64,000 nt of DNA, taken from contig NZ_JACSPR010000001.1 of the NCBI RefSeq assembly GCF_014837045.1, positions 510,176 through 574,175 of the forward strand, written 5' to 3'. The stretch is from Corynebacterium gallinarum. GTDB taxonomy: Bacteria > Actinomycetota > Actinomycetes > Mycobacteriales > Mycobacteriaceae. The notes under the pieces were generated by a model. The model was not told where the DNA came from. It made no database searches and worked only from the letters and a program-made list of their open reading frames with translations. The position numbers were made by a program, and so were the translations under genes. Positions 37,642 through 46,623 of this stretch are shown here, piece after piece (within the stretch, counting starts at the first letter, position 1; each line of letters starts with the position of its first letter).

Positions 37642-38583
37642 TTATGCCCTCTCCCTGTGGCGCAGACGTGCATCGAGGACCGGGTAGAGCAGGTCGACGA
37701 TGAGGTTGATCAGGACGTAGATGGCGGCGGCGATGACGACGATGGCCAGCATGACCGGGGTGTCACGGTTGGCCACGGCGTTGACCGTCATGGCTCCGAT
37801 GCCGGCGCGACCGAAGACGGTCTCGGTGACCACGGCACCGCCGACGAGTTCGCCGAAGAGGATGCCCGCCATGGTCAGGGTGGGCAGCAGGGCGTTGCGG
37901 AGCACATTGCGGAAGAAGACCCACATCTCACTGGCACCACGTGCGCGCACCGCGGCGATGAACGGCTGGTTCTTCACCTCTTCGATGGAGCGGATGAGCA
38001 CCTGGGCCAGCGGGGCTGCGATCGGGATGGCCAGGGTGATGGTCGGCAGGATCAGGGCCTGGCCGGTGCTGGCACCGATGACCGGGACCCACCCCAGGCG
38101 GAAGGACACCACCTGGATGAGCATGATGCCGAGCCAGAAGCTGGGCAGCGAGACGAAGAACGGGGGCAGGGCATTGAAGAAGGCACGCAGCCAGGCGAAC
38201 CGGTCGAGGGTGGCCAGGATGGCGATACCCAGTGCGAGGATCACCGCGAGACTGAACGCCAGGACGGCCAGGGTGAGGGTGCCGGGGAAGGCCTCGGCGA
38301 TCATGGTGGCCACCGGGGTGCCGTACTGGACGGAGTACCCGAAGTCACCGGTGAGGAAGCCTCCCAGTGCCAGGAAGAACTGGACGATCAGCGGTTGATC
38401 GGCACCATAGGATTCCCGGATGTCCTGCAGCTGGGCAGGTGACAGACCGAGGTCGGGGCTGGCATACCGTGCGCTGACGGCATCACCCGGCAGCGCGGAC
38501 AGCAGGATGAACGCCAGGACGAAGGTGACAAGAAGCACCACCACCGCCTGACCGATGCGACGCAGAATCTGTGCGGTGGTCAT
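37642..38583 (-). CDS. ABC transporter permease (DppB type)
   Basis: The 313-residue protein begins with a membrane helix and the DppB-like AQILRRIGQAVVVLLVTFVL pattern and has six predicted helices. The ATPase-contact loop is AVRARGASEMWVFFRNVLRNALLPT. It starts on the base after the substrate-binding protein stop and is followed by the DppC-like gene after 3 bases, so all four transport genes form one tight operon. Confidence 0.92.
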   Translation of the reverse strand: MTTAQILRRIGQAVVVLLVTFVLAFILLSALPGDAVSARYASPDLGLSPAQLQDIRESYGADQPLIVQFFLALGGFLTGDFGYSVQYGTPVATMIAEAFPGTLTLAVLAFSLAVILALGIAILATLDRFAWLRAFFNALPPFFVSLPSFWLGIMLIQVVSFRLGWVPVIGASTGQALILPTITLAIPIAAPLAQVLIRSIEEVKNQPFIAAVRARGASEMWVFFRNVLRNALLPTLTMAGILFGELVGGAVVTETVFGRAGIGAMTVNAVANRDTPVMLAIVVIAAAIYVLINLIVDLLYPVLDARLRHRERA

Positions 38584-40431
38584 CTAGTCCTCCTTCTTGC
38601 GGGCTGCTGCATCAGCGGTTCCGTCAGGGTCAGTGGTGTCGGTGTCTCCCTCAACCTCACCGGTTCCGTCATCCTCGACGGAGAAATCCAGGTAGGTCTC
38701 GTAGAAGTCCGGTCGGCCGATGACCTCCGGGGCGAAACCCTGGACATACGGCTGCAGGCCGTAGACGACGGGTTCCTCGAACAGGGGCAGCGCGTAGGCC
38801 TGTTCGGTGATGTAATCCTGGGCCGCGGCAGACGCTGCGGCACGGTCCTCCTCCTTCGGGCTGGAGGCGATGGCGAAGAGCAACTCCTCCAGCTTCGGAT
38901 CGCCGATGTCCTCGGTGCCGTCCTCGGAGGTGGTGAAGTTGAGGAAGGCGTTGCGGTTGGTGGAGTAGAACTTAGACTTCAACACGTCGTAGTCGGCGCG
39001 GCCGACCATGGAGTGACGCACCTGGATCTTGTCCATGTCCAGGGAGTCCGCGGTCTGGGTGGCGTGGTCACCGGGGTTGAGGTTGATCTTGACACCAATG
39101 GCGGCCAGCTGGTCCTGGACCATGGTGGTCACCTCGCGGGAGCGTGGCTGTGGGACGGCCTCGTTGAAGGTCAGTTCGAGGATCTGGCCGTCCTTCTCCC
39201 GCCAGCCGCTGTCACCCATGACCCAGCCGGCGTCGTCGAGCAGACGTTCGGCCTCCGCCGGGTCGTAGTCGTAGGCGCCTTCCTGCTCCTTGTAACCCAG
39301 GGCGTTGGACGCCAGGGTCGAGGTGGCGAGCTTGTAGGAGGGGCTGAAGAGCACATCCATGATGGTCTCGCGGTCCACGCCACGGATCAGTGCCTGGCGC
39401 ACGCGGATGTCCTGGAGGAGGGGGTGCTTGAAGCGGAAGAAGTAACCGTTGTTGACACCACTGGTGGAGTTCCAGACCACGTTGAGGCCCTCGTCGATAA
39501 GGTGTGCCTCCACGGGTGCCTCGATCTGGCGGGCGATGTCGGCCTGCCCGGAGACCAGCGCGCCGGTGCGCACGGACTCCTCGGCGGCCAGGACGTACTC
39601 GATCTCCTCGAGTTTGGCCGGTCCCTGGTGGTCACGCGACGGTGGTGCCCAGTTGTAATCCTCACGGCGGGTAAGGGTGAGGTTGGTGCCAAGGGTCTCA
39701 GAGGTGATCACGAAGGGCCCGGAGCCGATGATGTTGACGGCGTTGCCCGGCGCGAATTCCTCGGTGCTCAGGTCCAGGGTGGCATCGGAGTAGAGGCCGG
39801 CGTTGAAGGAGCTGGTGGCCTGGGCGAAACCCGGTGCCGGTTCGGTGAAGTGGAAGCGGACGGTGTTCTCGTCGATGACCTCGCCGTAGTCATAGCTGGT
39901 GATCTGCTCGGAGGTGGTTAGGCGGCGGTCCTTGTCGCCCTTGCCGTAGAGATCGAAGTTCTTGACCACGTTCTCGGCCGTCAGGGGGGTGCCATCCGAA
40001 TAGGTGACATCGGTGCGGATGGTGAAGGTGAACTCGGTGGCGTCCTCGTTGATCTCCGGCAGTTCGGTGGCGATCCAGGGCTTGAGCTCAAGTGTCTCGG
40101 GGTCCTGGTAGAGGAGGCGGTCGGTGATGTTGTTGACCACGGCACCATTGGGGTAGAAACCGGCTGACGGTGGGTAGAGGGTGGCGAAGAATCCGGGCTC
40201 CAGGTAGGTGAGGCTGTTGCGTTCCCCCTCCTCGGCGGGTGCGGTGGCACAACCGGCCAGGACCGCCAGGCTGGTGACCATCGCGGCGACTGATCCCGCC
40301 ACTTTGGTGAACCGGGCGGTATGCTTTCCGCGACCGGTCAGTCCATTCGCCTGCAGTGGGCGTCGGCCCCGCATGTGCTGTGCTAACACTGGCGTTTCCC
40401 TTCTGGATTCGACATTTACTTTCCTCGTCAT
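38584..40431 (-). CDS. Substrate-binding lipoprotein of a peptide-type ABC importer
   Basis: The 615-residue protein has a signal sequence with a lipobox LAVLAGC near residues 55-61, so the mature protein is anchored to the membrane outer face. The long N-terminal region suggests a later start, for example the Met at residue 20. The rest is an SBP family 5 fold (TYSDGTPLTAENVVKNFD, YFFRFKHPLLQDIRVRQALI, QEGAYDYDPAEAERLLDDAGW). It ends in an acidic, Asp/Thr-rich tail. By its operon partners it resembles the substrate-binding proteins found with CMD/AhpD-like and FAD proteins. Ligand unknown. Confidence 0.9.
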   Translation of the reverse strand: MTRKVNVESRRETPVLAQHMRGRRPLQANGLTGRGKHTARFTKVAGSVAAMVTSLAVLAGCATAPAEEGERNSLTYLEPGFFATLYPPSAGFYPNGAVVNNITDRLLYQDPETLELKPWIATELPEINEDATEFTFTIRTDVTYSDGTPLTAENVVKNFDLYGKGDKDRRLTTSEQITSYDYGEVIDENTVRFHFTEPAPGFAQATSSFNAGLYSDATLDLSTEEFAPGNAVNIIGSGPFVITSETLGTNLTLTRREDYNWAPPSRDHQGPAKLEEIEYVLAAEESVRTGALVSGQADIARQIEAPVEAHLIDEGLNVVWNSTSGVNNGYFFRFKHPLLQDIRVRQALIRGVDRETIMDVLFSPSYKLATSTLASNALGYKEQEGAYDYDPAEAERLLDDAGWVMGDSGWREKDGQILELTFNEAVPQPRSREVTTMVQDQLAAIGVKINLNPGDHATQTADSLDMDKIQVRHSMVGRADYDVLKSKFYSTNRNAFLNFTTSEDGTEDIGDPKLEELLFAIASSPKEEDRAAASAAAQDYITEQAYALPLFEEPVVYGLQPYVQGFAPEVIGRPDFYETYLDFSVEDDGTGEVEGDTDTTDPDGTADAAARKKED

Positions 40432-40538
40432 TCATTGAGTAGACTTAGAAGTTAACACATAATTAGACTGATCGGTACTATTGCAGTAGACCAACTTGTC
40501 TAGCACAGGCACTATTTCTTTCTGAGCAGGAGTTTCCC
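40432..40538. promoter_or_regulatory. Divergent promoter region between the ABC operon and the FAD protein gene
   Basis: The 107 bases are AT-rich compared with the flanks. AGTAGAC occurs at about 40438-40444 and 40486-40492. GCAGGAG precedes the GTG start at 40539. A shared regulator site is likely because the two units face away from each other, but no clear operator stands out. Confidence 0.4.
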
Positions 40539-42539
40539 GTGAACCAGTCCCCGCACACGCCCCCGGCAGAGGTCGCGATCATCGGTGTCGGCCCGCGGGG
40601 CATCTCCGTCATCGAACGGATCGCCGCCCAGCTCACCGCAACCTCCGCGCAGAAAGACCCGGAGCGCGGCCTGGTCCTCCACCTCATTGAGGACTCCCAG
40701 ATGGGCGCCGGCAACATCTGGCGCACCGACCAGACCCGGACCCTGTGCATGAACACCCTGGCCGGTGCGGTCACCCTGTTCACCGAACCCGGATCCACCG
40801 TCACCGCGCCGGTGGTGGAGGGCCCCACCCAGTACGACTGGATCCGTCTGCTGCGTGGTGACGCCGACGACACCCTCACCGATATCCCGGAACAGGCCAT
40901 CGAGCTCTTCCGCGCCCATCCCCCGGCACCGGAGGTCGCCGAGGATTTCCGTGAGGAGATCGACCAGACCGTCCCGCAGTCCAACCCTTCGCGGGCCCTC
41001 TACGGCGCCTACCTGCGGTGGGCTTTCGATGTTGCACTCGCCCTGCTGCCGGACTGGGTGCAGGTGGAGCAGCACCACGCCCGCGCGGTGACCATCCGCG
41101 AGGACGGTGACCGGGATGTGATCACCCTTTCTGATGCCAGCATGGTCACCACCGACGCCACCGTCCTGGCCGTCGGTTGGCAGACTCCGGCCCCCAACGC
41201 CGAGGAGCAGTCCCTGGCGCAGGCCGTCGAGGAGCACCCCGAGCTCATCTGGATCCGCCCGGGCAACCCGGTGGAGCAGAACCACCGGGACATCCCCGAG
41301 GGGGAGACGGTGCTGGTCCGCGGACTCGGCATGGGGTTCTTCGACATCATGGCCCTGACCACGATTGACCGCGGCGGCATCTTCCACGAGGATCCCACCA
41401 CCCGTTCCGGCCTGCGCTATGAACCCACCGGCCGGGAACCCCACTTCGTCATCTCCTCCGGGCGTGGCTATCCCTACCTGCCCAAATCTGATTACAAGTC
41501 GCTGCCGCCGTCCGCGAAACTCGCCCGCCTCAAGGCTGTCATCAGTGCGCTCAAGGCCCAGAACCGCGGCGTCGCCTCCATCAACTACGACACCGAGGTG
41601 TGGCCGGCGGTCGCCCGTGATGCCTACGAGGCCTACTACGAGAACCTCCACCGCGTGAACCCGGAGGCCATCGCCACCTCGCTGGAGGCCATCACGGAGA
41701 CGATCGATGCTGTGGACGTCGACAAGCTACCCACCGCGCTGCGCCCGCACGTCACCTCCCCCGACCACGTCTTCGACCTGCACGCGTGGGAATACCCCCT
41801 GGCCGGGGTGAACGGCACCGTCGAGGATGTCACCGCGCGCATCGCCGCGAGCATGGCCGAGGACGTCCGGCACGCCGAACTGGCGTGGGACAGCCCGCTG
41901 AAATCTGCCCTGTGGTCGATCTCCGCGTCCCGCAAACCCAGCAGCATCCTCGGCGCGGAGGGCCGTCTCACCTTCGAATCCCGCCGCAACCGCTTCGCCG
42001 CCGTCATGGCGATCGGCCAGATGGTCGGGTCCGGCCCGCCACTGTTCCGCACCCGCGAACTGCTCGCGCTTGTCGACGCCGGCCTGGCCACCTTCGCCGG
42101 CGCCCGCCCACAGGTCAGCGTCCAGACGGCACGGGACACAGGAAAGACGGCCACGTGGCAGCTCACCTCCCCCACCACCGGCGACACGCCACTGCGCTCC
42201 CGGGTGCTTATCGACGCCTGGATGCACAGCCCAGACATCCGCGTCCCCGGTGACCCACTCGGCCAGGCACTCATGGCCGACGGTCGCGTGCGCCCCTTTG
42301 CCAACTACACCTCCGACGGCACCGAAGCCCCCTCCGGTTCCCCCGAGGTGGACCCCGACACCCGCCTGCTCGTCCACCCCAACGGCGACCTCGATCCACG
42401 GGTGCAGCTGATCGGCATCCCCACCTACGCCCAGCTGGCCGACACCACCATCTCCCCCATGCCCGGCACCGATCCCCTCATGCTGCAGGAGACAGATAAA
42501 ACAGCGGTGGATCTGCTGCGCCGGGTGGGCCTGGCGTAA
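40539..42539 (+). CDS. FAD/NAD(P)-binding protein
   Basis: The 666-residue protein starts at GTG with GCAGGAG in front. The N-terminal dinucleotide fold is clear (VAIIGVGPRGISVIERIAAQL), and a second conserved stretch reads ETVLVRGLGMGFFDIMALTT. It belongs to the large FAD-NAD(P)-binding family seen in many actinobacteria, whose members are mostly uncharacterised. It is divergent from the ABC importer and CMD/AhpD-like operon, and similar proteins occur with such operons, so it probably acts on the imported compound. Cytoplasmic; no membrane segments. Confidence 0.82.
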   Translation: MNQSPHTPPAEVAIIGVGPRGISVIERIAAQLTATSAQKDPERGLVLHLIEDSQMGAGNIWRTDQTRTLCMNTLAGAVTLFTEPGSTVTAPVVEGPTQYDWIRLLRGDADDTLTDIPEQAIELFRAHPPAPEVAEDFREEIDQTVPQSNPSRALYGAYLRWAFDVALALLPDWVQVEQHHARAVTIREDGDRDVITLSDASMVTTDATVLAVGWQTPAPNAEEQSLAQAVEEHPELIWIRPGNPVEQNHRDIPEGETVLVRGLGMGFFDIMALTTIDRGGIFHEDPTTRSGLRYEPTGREPHFVISSGRGYPYLPKSDYKSLPPSAKLARLKAVISALKAQNRGVASINYDTEVWPAVARDAYEAYYENLHRVNPEAIATSLEAITETIDAVDVDKLPTALRPHVTSPDHVFDLHAWEYPLAGVNGTVEDVTARIAASMAEDVRHAELAWDSPLKSALWSISASRKPSSILGAEGRLTFESRRNRFAAVMAIGQMVGSGPPLFRTRELLALVDAGLATFAGARPQVSVQTARDTGKTATWQLTSPTTGDTPLRSRVLIDAWMHSPDIRVPGDPLGQALMADGRVRPFANYTSDGTEAPSGSPEVDPDTRLLVHPNGDLDPRVQLIGIPTYAQLADTTISPMPGTDPLMLQETDKTAVDLLRRVGLA

Positions 42540-42615
42540 CCGCCGGGATAGAGTCGGGGGTTGGGCCTCAGACAGCCTCACAAACAACCAACCGATTCCC
42601 CCAGGAGTGATAGCC

Positions 42616-44016
42616 ATGTCCACAGCACCCACCGGGTACACCAATTTCAACGGCGACTTTATTGAATTCGGTTCTCCCGAGGCCCTCGCGGAGGAGGCCC
42701 GCACCACCGCACTGGACAAGGAACACGTCTTCCATTCCTGGTCCGCCCAGGACAAGATCACCCCGAAGGCGTGGGCCACCGCGGAGGGTGCGCTCCTCTA
42801 TGACTATGAGGGCAGGGCCTTTATCGACATGGGATCCCAGCTGGTCAGCGCCAACCTCGGCCACAACCACCCCGCGCTGGTGGAGGCAATCCGCACCCAG
42901 GCCGGTCGCATCACCAACCTCAACCCGGCGTTCGCCAATGACATCCGCTCCGAACTGGCCGACCAGATTGTCGCGTGCGCGCAGGGGGAATTCTCCCACG
43001 TGTTCTTCACCAACGGCGGTGCCGACGCCATCGAACACGCCATCCGTATGGCCCGCCTGCACACCGGCCGTAACAAGATCCTGTCGGCCTACCGCAGCTA
43101 CCACGGCGCGACCGGATCCGCGATGATGCTCACCGGCGAGCACCGTCGCCTGGGCAACCCCACCACCGACGGCGACATCTACCACTTCTGGGCTCCGTTC
43201 CTCTACCGCTCCTCCTTCTTCGCCGACAACGAGGAGCAGGAGTGCGAGCGCGCCCTGACACACCTCGCGGAGACCATCGCTTTCGAGGGCCCGGGCATGA
43301 TCGCCGCCATCGTCATCGAACCGGTCGTCGGTTCCTCGGGCATCATCGTCCCACCGGCCGGATACCTCGCCGGTGTCCGCGAGCTGTGTGATCAGCACGG
43401 TATCCTGCTCATCGCCGATGAGGTCATGGTGGGTCTGGGCCGTACCGGTAAGTTCTTCGCCTATGAGCACGCCGGTGCGGATGTCCAGCCGGACATGATC
43501 ACCTTCGCCAAGGGCATCAACGCCGGTTACGCCCCACTCGGTGGTGTGGTGATGACCCGCGCCATCCGCGACACCTTCGGCCAGCAGGCCTACTCCGGTG
43601 GACTGACCTACTCCGGCCATCCCCTGGTTGTGGCCCCGGCGCTGGCCGCACTGAAGGTCTATGAGGATGAGAAGATCTTCGAGCGTGTGGCCTCACTGGG
43701 CGAAAGCCTCATCGGCCCCCGCCTGGCCGAGACCGCGCAGAAATACGCTTCCGTGGGCGATGTGCGAGGCATTGGTTTCTTCTGGGCCCTGGAGTTCGTC
43801 AGCGACGCCGGGACCAAGACCCCGGCTGGTGCCGAGGCCATGGCCGCCGGTGCCGCCGCCCTCAAGGAACACGGCGTGTGGCCGATGGTCTCCGGCCACC
43901 GGTTCCACATCGCACCACCACTGATCACCACCGAGGACCAGCTGGAGCAGCTGCTGGAGGCCATCGACGCGGCAGCCGCCGCCGTGGATGCGGAAATCTT
44001 CGCCCTGGCGCGTTAG
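42616..44016 (+). CDS. Class III pyridoxal-phosphate aminotransferase
   Basis: The ATG at 42616 after CCAGGAG gives 466 residues. The class III pattern is clear: FTNGGADAIEHAIRMAR, YRSYHGATGSAM, the cofactor Asp in LLIADEVMVGLGRTG and the PLP lysine in MITFAKGINAGYAPLGGV. Relatives include omega-amino-acid:pyruvate and 4-aminobutyrate-type enzymes; the exact donor cannot be read from the sequence. It lies 76 bases after the FAD protein gene on the same strand and converges with the dehydrogenase gene. Confidence 0.9.
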   Translation: MSTAPTGYTNFNGDFIEFGSPEALAEEARTTALDKEHVFHSWSAQDKITPKAWATAEGALLYDYEGRAFIDMGSQLVSANLGHNHPALVEAIRTQAGRITNLNPAFANDIRSELADQIVACAQGEFSHVFFTNGGADAIEHAIRMARLHTGRNKILSAYRSYHGATGSAMMLTGEHRRLGNPTTDGDIYHFWAPFLYRSSFFADNEEQECERALTHLAETIAFEGPGMIAAIVIEPVVGSSGIIVPPAGYLAGVRELCDQHGILLIADEVMVGLGRTGKFFAYEHAGADVQPDMITFAKGINAGYAPLGGVVMTRAIRDTFGQQAYSGGLTYSGHPLVVAPALAALKVYEDEKIFERVASLGESLIGPRLAETAQKYASVGDVRGIGFFWALEFVSDAGTKTPAGAEAMAAGAAALKEHGVWPMVSGHRFHIAPPLITTEDQLEQLLEAIDAAAAAVDAEIFALAR

Positions 44017-44025
44017 GAACCGTGA

Positions 44026-44739
44026 TCAGCCCCGGTCCGCCAGTTCCACCCGTGGACGCACATCCACATTGGTGATCTGGGTGGTCTCCCCCGAATCCAC
44101 CACAAAGCGGATCGCGCGGGCCACCTCCACCGGCTCGATGTACCACTCCGGCCGGTACTCGCCTCCCTTGTCCTCGACCAGGCCACGCAGCATGGGGGTG
44201 TCGGTCGGTCCGGGGCTGACGGTGGATACCCGTACCCCGGCGGTGGATTCCTCCCTGCGCAGCGCATCGGCCAGACCCCGCAGGGCGTGCTTGCTCGCTG
44301 AGTAGATGGTGTTGCCCGGGTGGGCGCCGGTGCCCGCGCCGGAGTTGATGAACACGATCTGCCCCTGTGCCTCACGCACCGCCGGCAGCAGCTGGCGGGT
44401 CAGTTCCGCCGGCACCACCACGTTGAGATCCAGGTGGTCGTGCCAGTCCCGCACCGTGGCGGATTCCACGCTCCGGTTGTGGGCGATCGCCGCGGCATGG
44501 ACGAGGACATCCACACGCTTAAGATCGCGCAGCGCGTCGATTCCAGCCCCGTCACCGCGGAGGAGATCGGAGACCATATCTGCCTCCACCGTCACGACAT
44601 TGTCCAACTTCTCCAGCTGGGCGAGCACCTCGACATTACGACCGAGTGCATAAACCCTATGGTCACGGGATAGATCTCGGACAATTTCCACGCCCATTCC
44701 ACCGGTCGCCCCGGTGACCACTGCCACTGTTTCACTCAT
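44026..44739 (-). CDS. Short-chain dehydrogenase/reductase
   Basis: The 237-residue protein has the nucleotide-binding motif TGATGGMG, HAAAIAHN, the catalytic serine in FINSGAG and Y-S-A-S-K. The sequence ALGRNVE after the second strand, with an Arg, suggests NADP(H). It is divergent from a TetR regulator, which probably controls it through the inverted repeat between them. Its substrate is unknown. Confidence 0.88.
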   Translation of the reverse strand: MSETVAVVTGATGGMGVEIVRDLSRDHRVYALGRNVEVLAQLEKLDNVVTVEADMVSDLLRGDGAGIDALRDLKRVDVLVHAAAIAHNRSVESATVRDWHDHLDLNVVVPAELTRQLLPAVREAQGQIVFINSGAGTGAHPGNTIYSASKHALRGLADALRREESTAGVRVSTVSPGPTDTPMLRGLVEDKGGEYRPEWYIEPVEVARAIRFVVDSGETTQITNVDVRPRVELADRG

Positions 44740-44760
44740 GATGGTTACTCCTCGAGAAAT

Positions 44761-44796
44761 AGTTTCTACCTGAAAACAGGTGTAGCTGTAGGAACT
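44761..44796. promoter_or_regulatory. Candidate TetR operator between the dehydrogenase and TetR genes
   Basis: AGTTTCTAC at 44761-44769 and GTAGGAACT at 44788-44796 are inverted repeats with one mismatch. A second palindrome, CCTG-AAAA-CAGG, fills 44769-44780. The position in a divergent gap of 118 bases is typical for a self-regulating TetR protein. Confidence 0.6.
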
Positions 44797-44857
44797 GCGA
44801 TATTAATTATCTCAATCCTATGGATTTAATTGTATGCACGGCGTAATCTCTTGAATC

Positions 44858-45601
44858 ATGCCAAGCGAAAACTCACAGCCCGTTGCATCCCCCGTCACCG
44901 GTTCCACAGGTCGTCGCCCGGGACGACCAACGCAACGAATCCTCACGGTCGACTCCATCATCGACCGTACCTTCACCATCGCCGGCCAGGAGGGCTTCGC
45001 GGCCGTCACCATGAACCGTCTCGCCCGCGAGATGGGCGTGACCCCCAGGGCCCTATACAACCATGTGGCCAACCGTCAGGAGATCATCGACCGCGTCTGG
45101 ATACGATTCACCGACGCGATCGAGATCCCTGATCTCGACCCCGAGAACTGGCGTGACTCCTTCCACGAGCTGTGGGGATCGCTGCGTCAGCAGTTCCGGA
45201 AACACCCCCGTCTGTTGCTCATTGCCCAGGACGAAACGATCACCACCTCTGTGACCTCCCCCATCGGTATCGGCCTGGTGGAGAAAACCCTACAGTTCTT
45301 CGTCGATATCGGCCTGACCCTACGACAGGCAGTGGTCATCCGCGAGATGCTCATGGCAGACCTGTTCAACTTCGCCCTCAACGCGGACTACAACTACGAC
45401 CGGCAGGATGAAGAGACCCGGGCGCACACCTTCCCGCCGATCCCCCAGCCCTGGCTGGATGAGGAACCCGATGTGGATGCGCCCCTGACCCGGAAGGCAG
45501 TCGACGAGGCCGTCACCACCTCTGACGAACTGTTCAACTACATCGTGGAGGCCCGCATCGCCTATGTGGAGAAGGTCCTCGAGGGACGGACTGAGCTTTA
45601 G
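44858..45601 (+). CDS. TetR-family regulator with TetR-C-type ligand domain
   Basis: The 247-residue protein starts after ATCTCTTGAATC, a poor ribosome site. It has a basic N-terminal arm (GRRPGRPTQRI), the helix-turn-helix AVTMNRLAREMGVTPRALYNHVANRQ and a longer C-terminal ligand domain than most TetR proteins. It is divergent from the short-chain dehydrogenase gene. No effector can be assigned. Confidence 0.87.
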   Translation: MPSENSQPVASPVTGSTGRRPGRPTQRILTVDSIIDRTFTIAGQEGFAAVTMNRLAREMGVTPRALYNHVANRQEIIDRVWIRFTDAIEIPDLDPENWRDSFHELWGSLRQQFRKHPRLLLIAQDETITTSVTSPIGIGLVEKTLQFFVDIGLTLRQAVVIREMLMADLFNFALNADYNYDRQDEETRAHTFPPIPQPWLDEEPDVDAPLTRKAVDEAVTTSDELFNYIVEARIAYVEKVLEGRTEL

Positions 45602-45711
45602 GCTTTCCCACCAGTAGAGCGTGGTTCAGTTGGTTCGCGGCCACAGTACGGGCAACGTCCCGGCAGATGGATGTCCGTCTCTTGCCCGATGCTGCCCATC
45701 ACTTGTGGCAT
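45598..45711 (-). CDS. Possible small zinc-ribbon protein (37 residues)
   Basis: From the ATG at 45711 a 37-residue frame contains HLPGRCPYCGREP, a single C-x2-C knuckle, followed by a polar tail. It overlaps the TetR stop by 4 bases and lies 43 bases after the 80-residue membrane protein on the same strand. No strong ribosome site. It could be a real short gene or a remnant. Confidence 0.3.
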   Translation of the reverse strand: MPQVMGSIGQETDIHLPGRCPYCGREPTEPRSTGGKA

Positions 45712-45754
45712 CGGGCGAGGTGGTAACCGTGAACGTTTGAGCTTCGGCGGAGAG

Positions 45755-45997
45755 CTATCGCTGATCGGCCTTGGGAGCTGCTCGAAACGCTTTCCAGGCC
45801 ACAGAACCCAAAAAGACAATGCCGACAACCGTGGCAATGTACTTCGAAGACTCAATGCCCGTCGTTGCATCGAGGATGATGGAGCCAATGACCACGACTG
45901 CTGCAAGAAACATCACGACGATTCCCGGACCACCGAAATACTTCTGAGTCCGGGAGGAGTGCGGTTCCCTGCGTTCGACGTTGTGGGTCGATGACAT
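45755..45997 (-). CDS. Small membrane protein (80 residues)
   Basis: The ATG at 45997 follows GGAAAGGGCA and gives 80 residues. There are two hydrophobic segments, GIVVMFLAAVVVIGSIIL and YIATVVGIVFLGSVAW, between a polar N terminus (TSSHNVERREPHSS-like) and a basic tail. No family is recognised. The frame upstream of this Met overlaps non-coding-like sequence. Confidence 0.6.
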   Translation of the reverse strand: MSSTHNVERREPHSSRTQKYFGGPGIVVMFLAAVVVIGSIILDATTGIESSKYIATVVGIVFLGSVAWKAFRAAPKADQR

Positions 45998-46456
45998 ACT
46001 GCCCTTTCCTTCAAGATTCCACTGCCACATGTGAGTGCATCCCCAGCGGTCTCCACAACAAACTTCTTCATCGCCCCGGCATCAGAGGCTGAGAGTATGG
46101 AGATGCCAGCTCCGCACTCTTCACCTGCCGACGGCACTAAAGCCACGGGGTTTTCCTGTAGTTCTAACCCTAGCTTTTCCACCGTGCCATGTCGTCTTCC
46201 GGGGCTCATCTGTATCCGTTCGACTACTGGATAGTAAAAGCCGTTGATCTTCTGTTACTCGTATGGCACACGCACCACCCTGGTGTTCCGCGCTATACCG
46301 CAAGGATTAACCCCTTCGAGGGGATATGTCCAGCCCTTTACGCTTACGGTATCCGAAAGACTACTTCTCGATCCGATTCCGCTGCTGGCGTGGACCAGGG
46401 CATTAAACTCAAATGCCGTATCTCTACGCGAGAGTGACCAACCCGAAGGAGCCGAG
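45998..46456. other. Gap of about 460 bases before the two-component locus
   Basis: No convincing gene. A minus-strand frame (46209 down to 45913) has moderately protein-like composition but overlaps the 80-residue membrane gene in another frame. The right part should contain the promoter of the small peptide/histidine kinase unit. Confidence 0.4.
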
Positions 46457-46573
46457 TTGAACGCGCATCATGGTGCCTGTGCTGTCCTCGGTAACATAGC
46501 GCTGATCATCGGAATTATCCTTGTTGTTGTCCGCTTTCTGATGATCAGATCACTCGCGACGGCAGCACTCTGA
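46457..46573 (+). CDS. Putative 38-residue membrane peptide upstream of a histidine kinase
   Basis: A TTG at 46457 with AAGGAG five bases upstream starts a 38-residue frame. It has a short polar start, one hydrophobic helix (VLGNIALIIGIILVVVRFLM) and a basic end RSLATAAL. It ends 50 bases before the likely kinase start. A single-span microprotein next to a membrane kinase could modulate it, which is an inference from position only. Confidence 0.45.
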   Translation: MNAHHGACAVLGNIALIIGIILVVVRFLMIRSLATAAL

Positions 46574-46623
46574 TCAGGGCAGACGGCAGCGGGAGTGTGA
46601 AAACAGATGCGAGGACCACGATA

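Noticed and set aside
45913..46209. 98-codon minus-strand frame
   Set aside because: It overlaps the 80-residue membrane gene in another frame, which has a better ribosome site and clear membrane segments.
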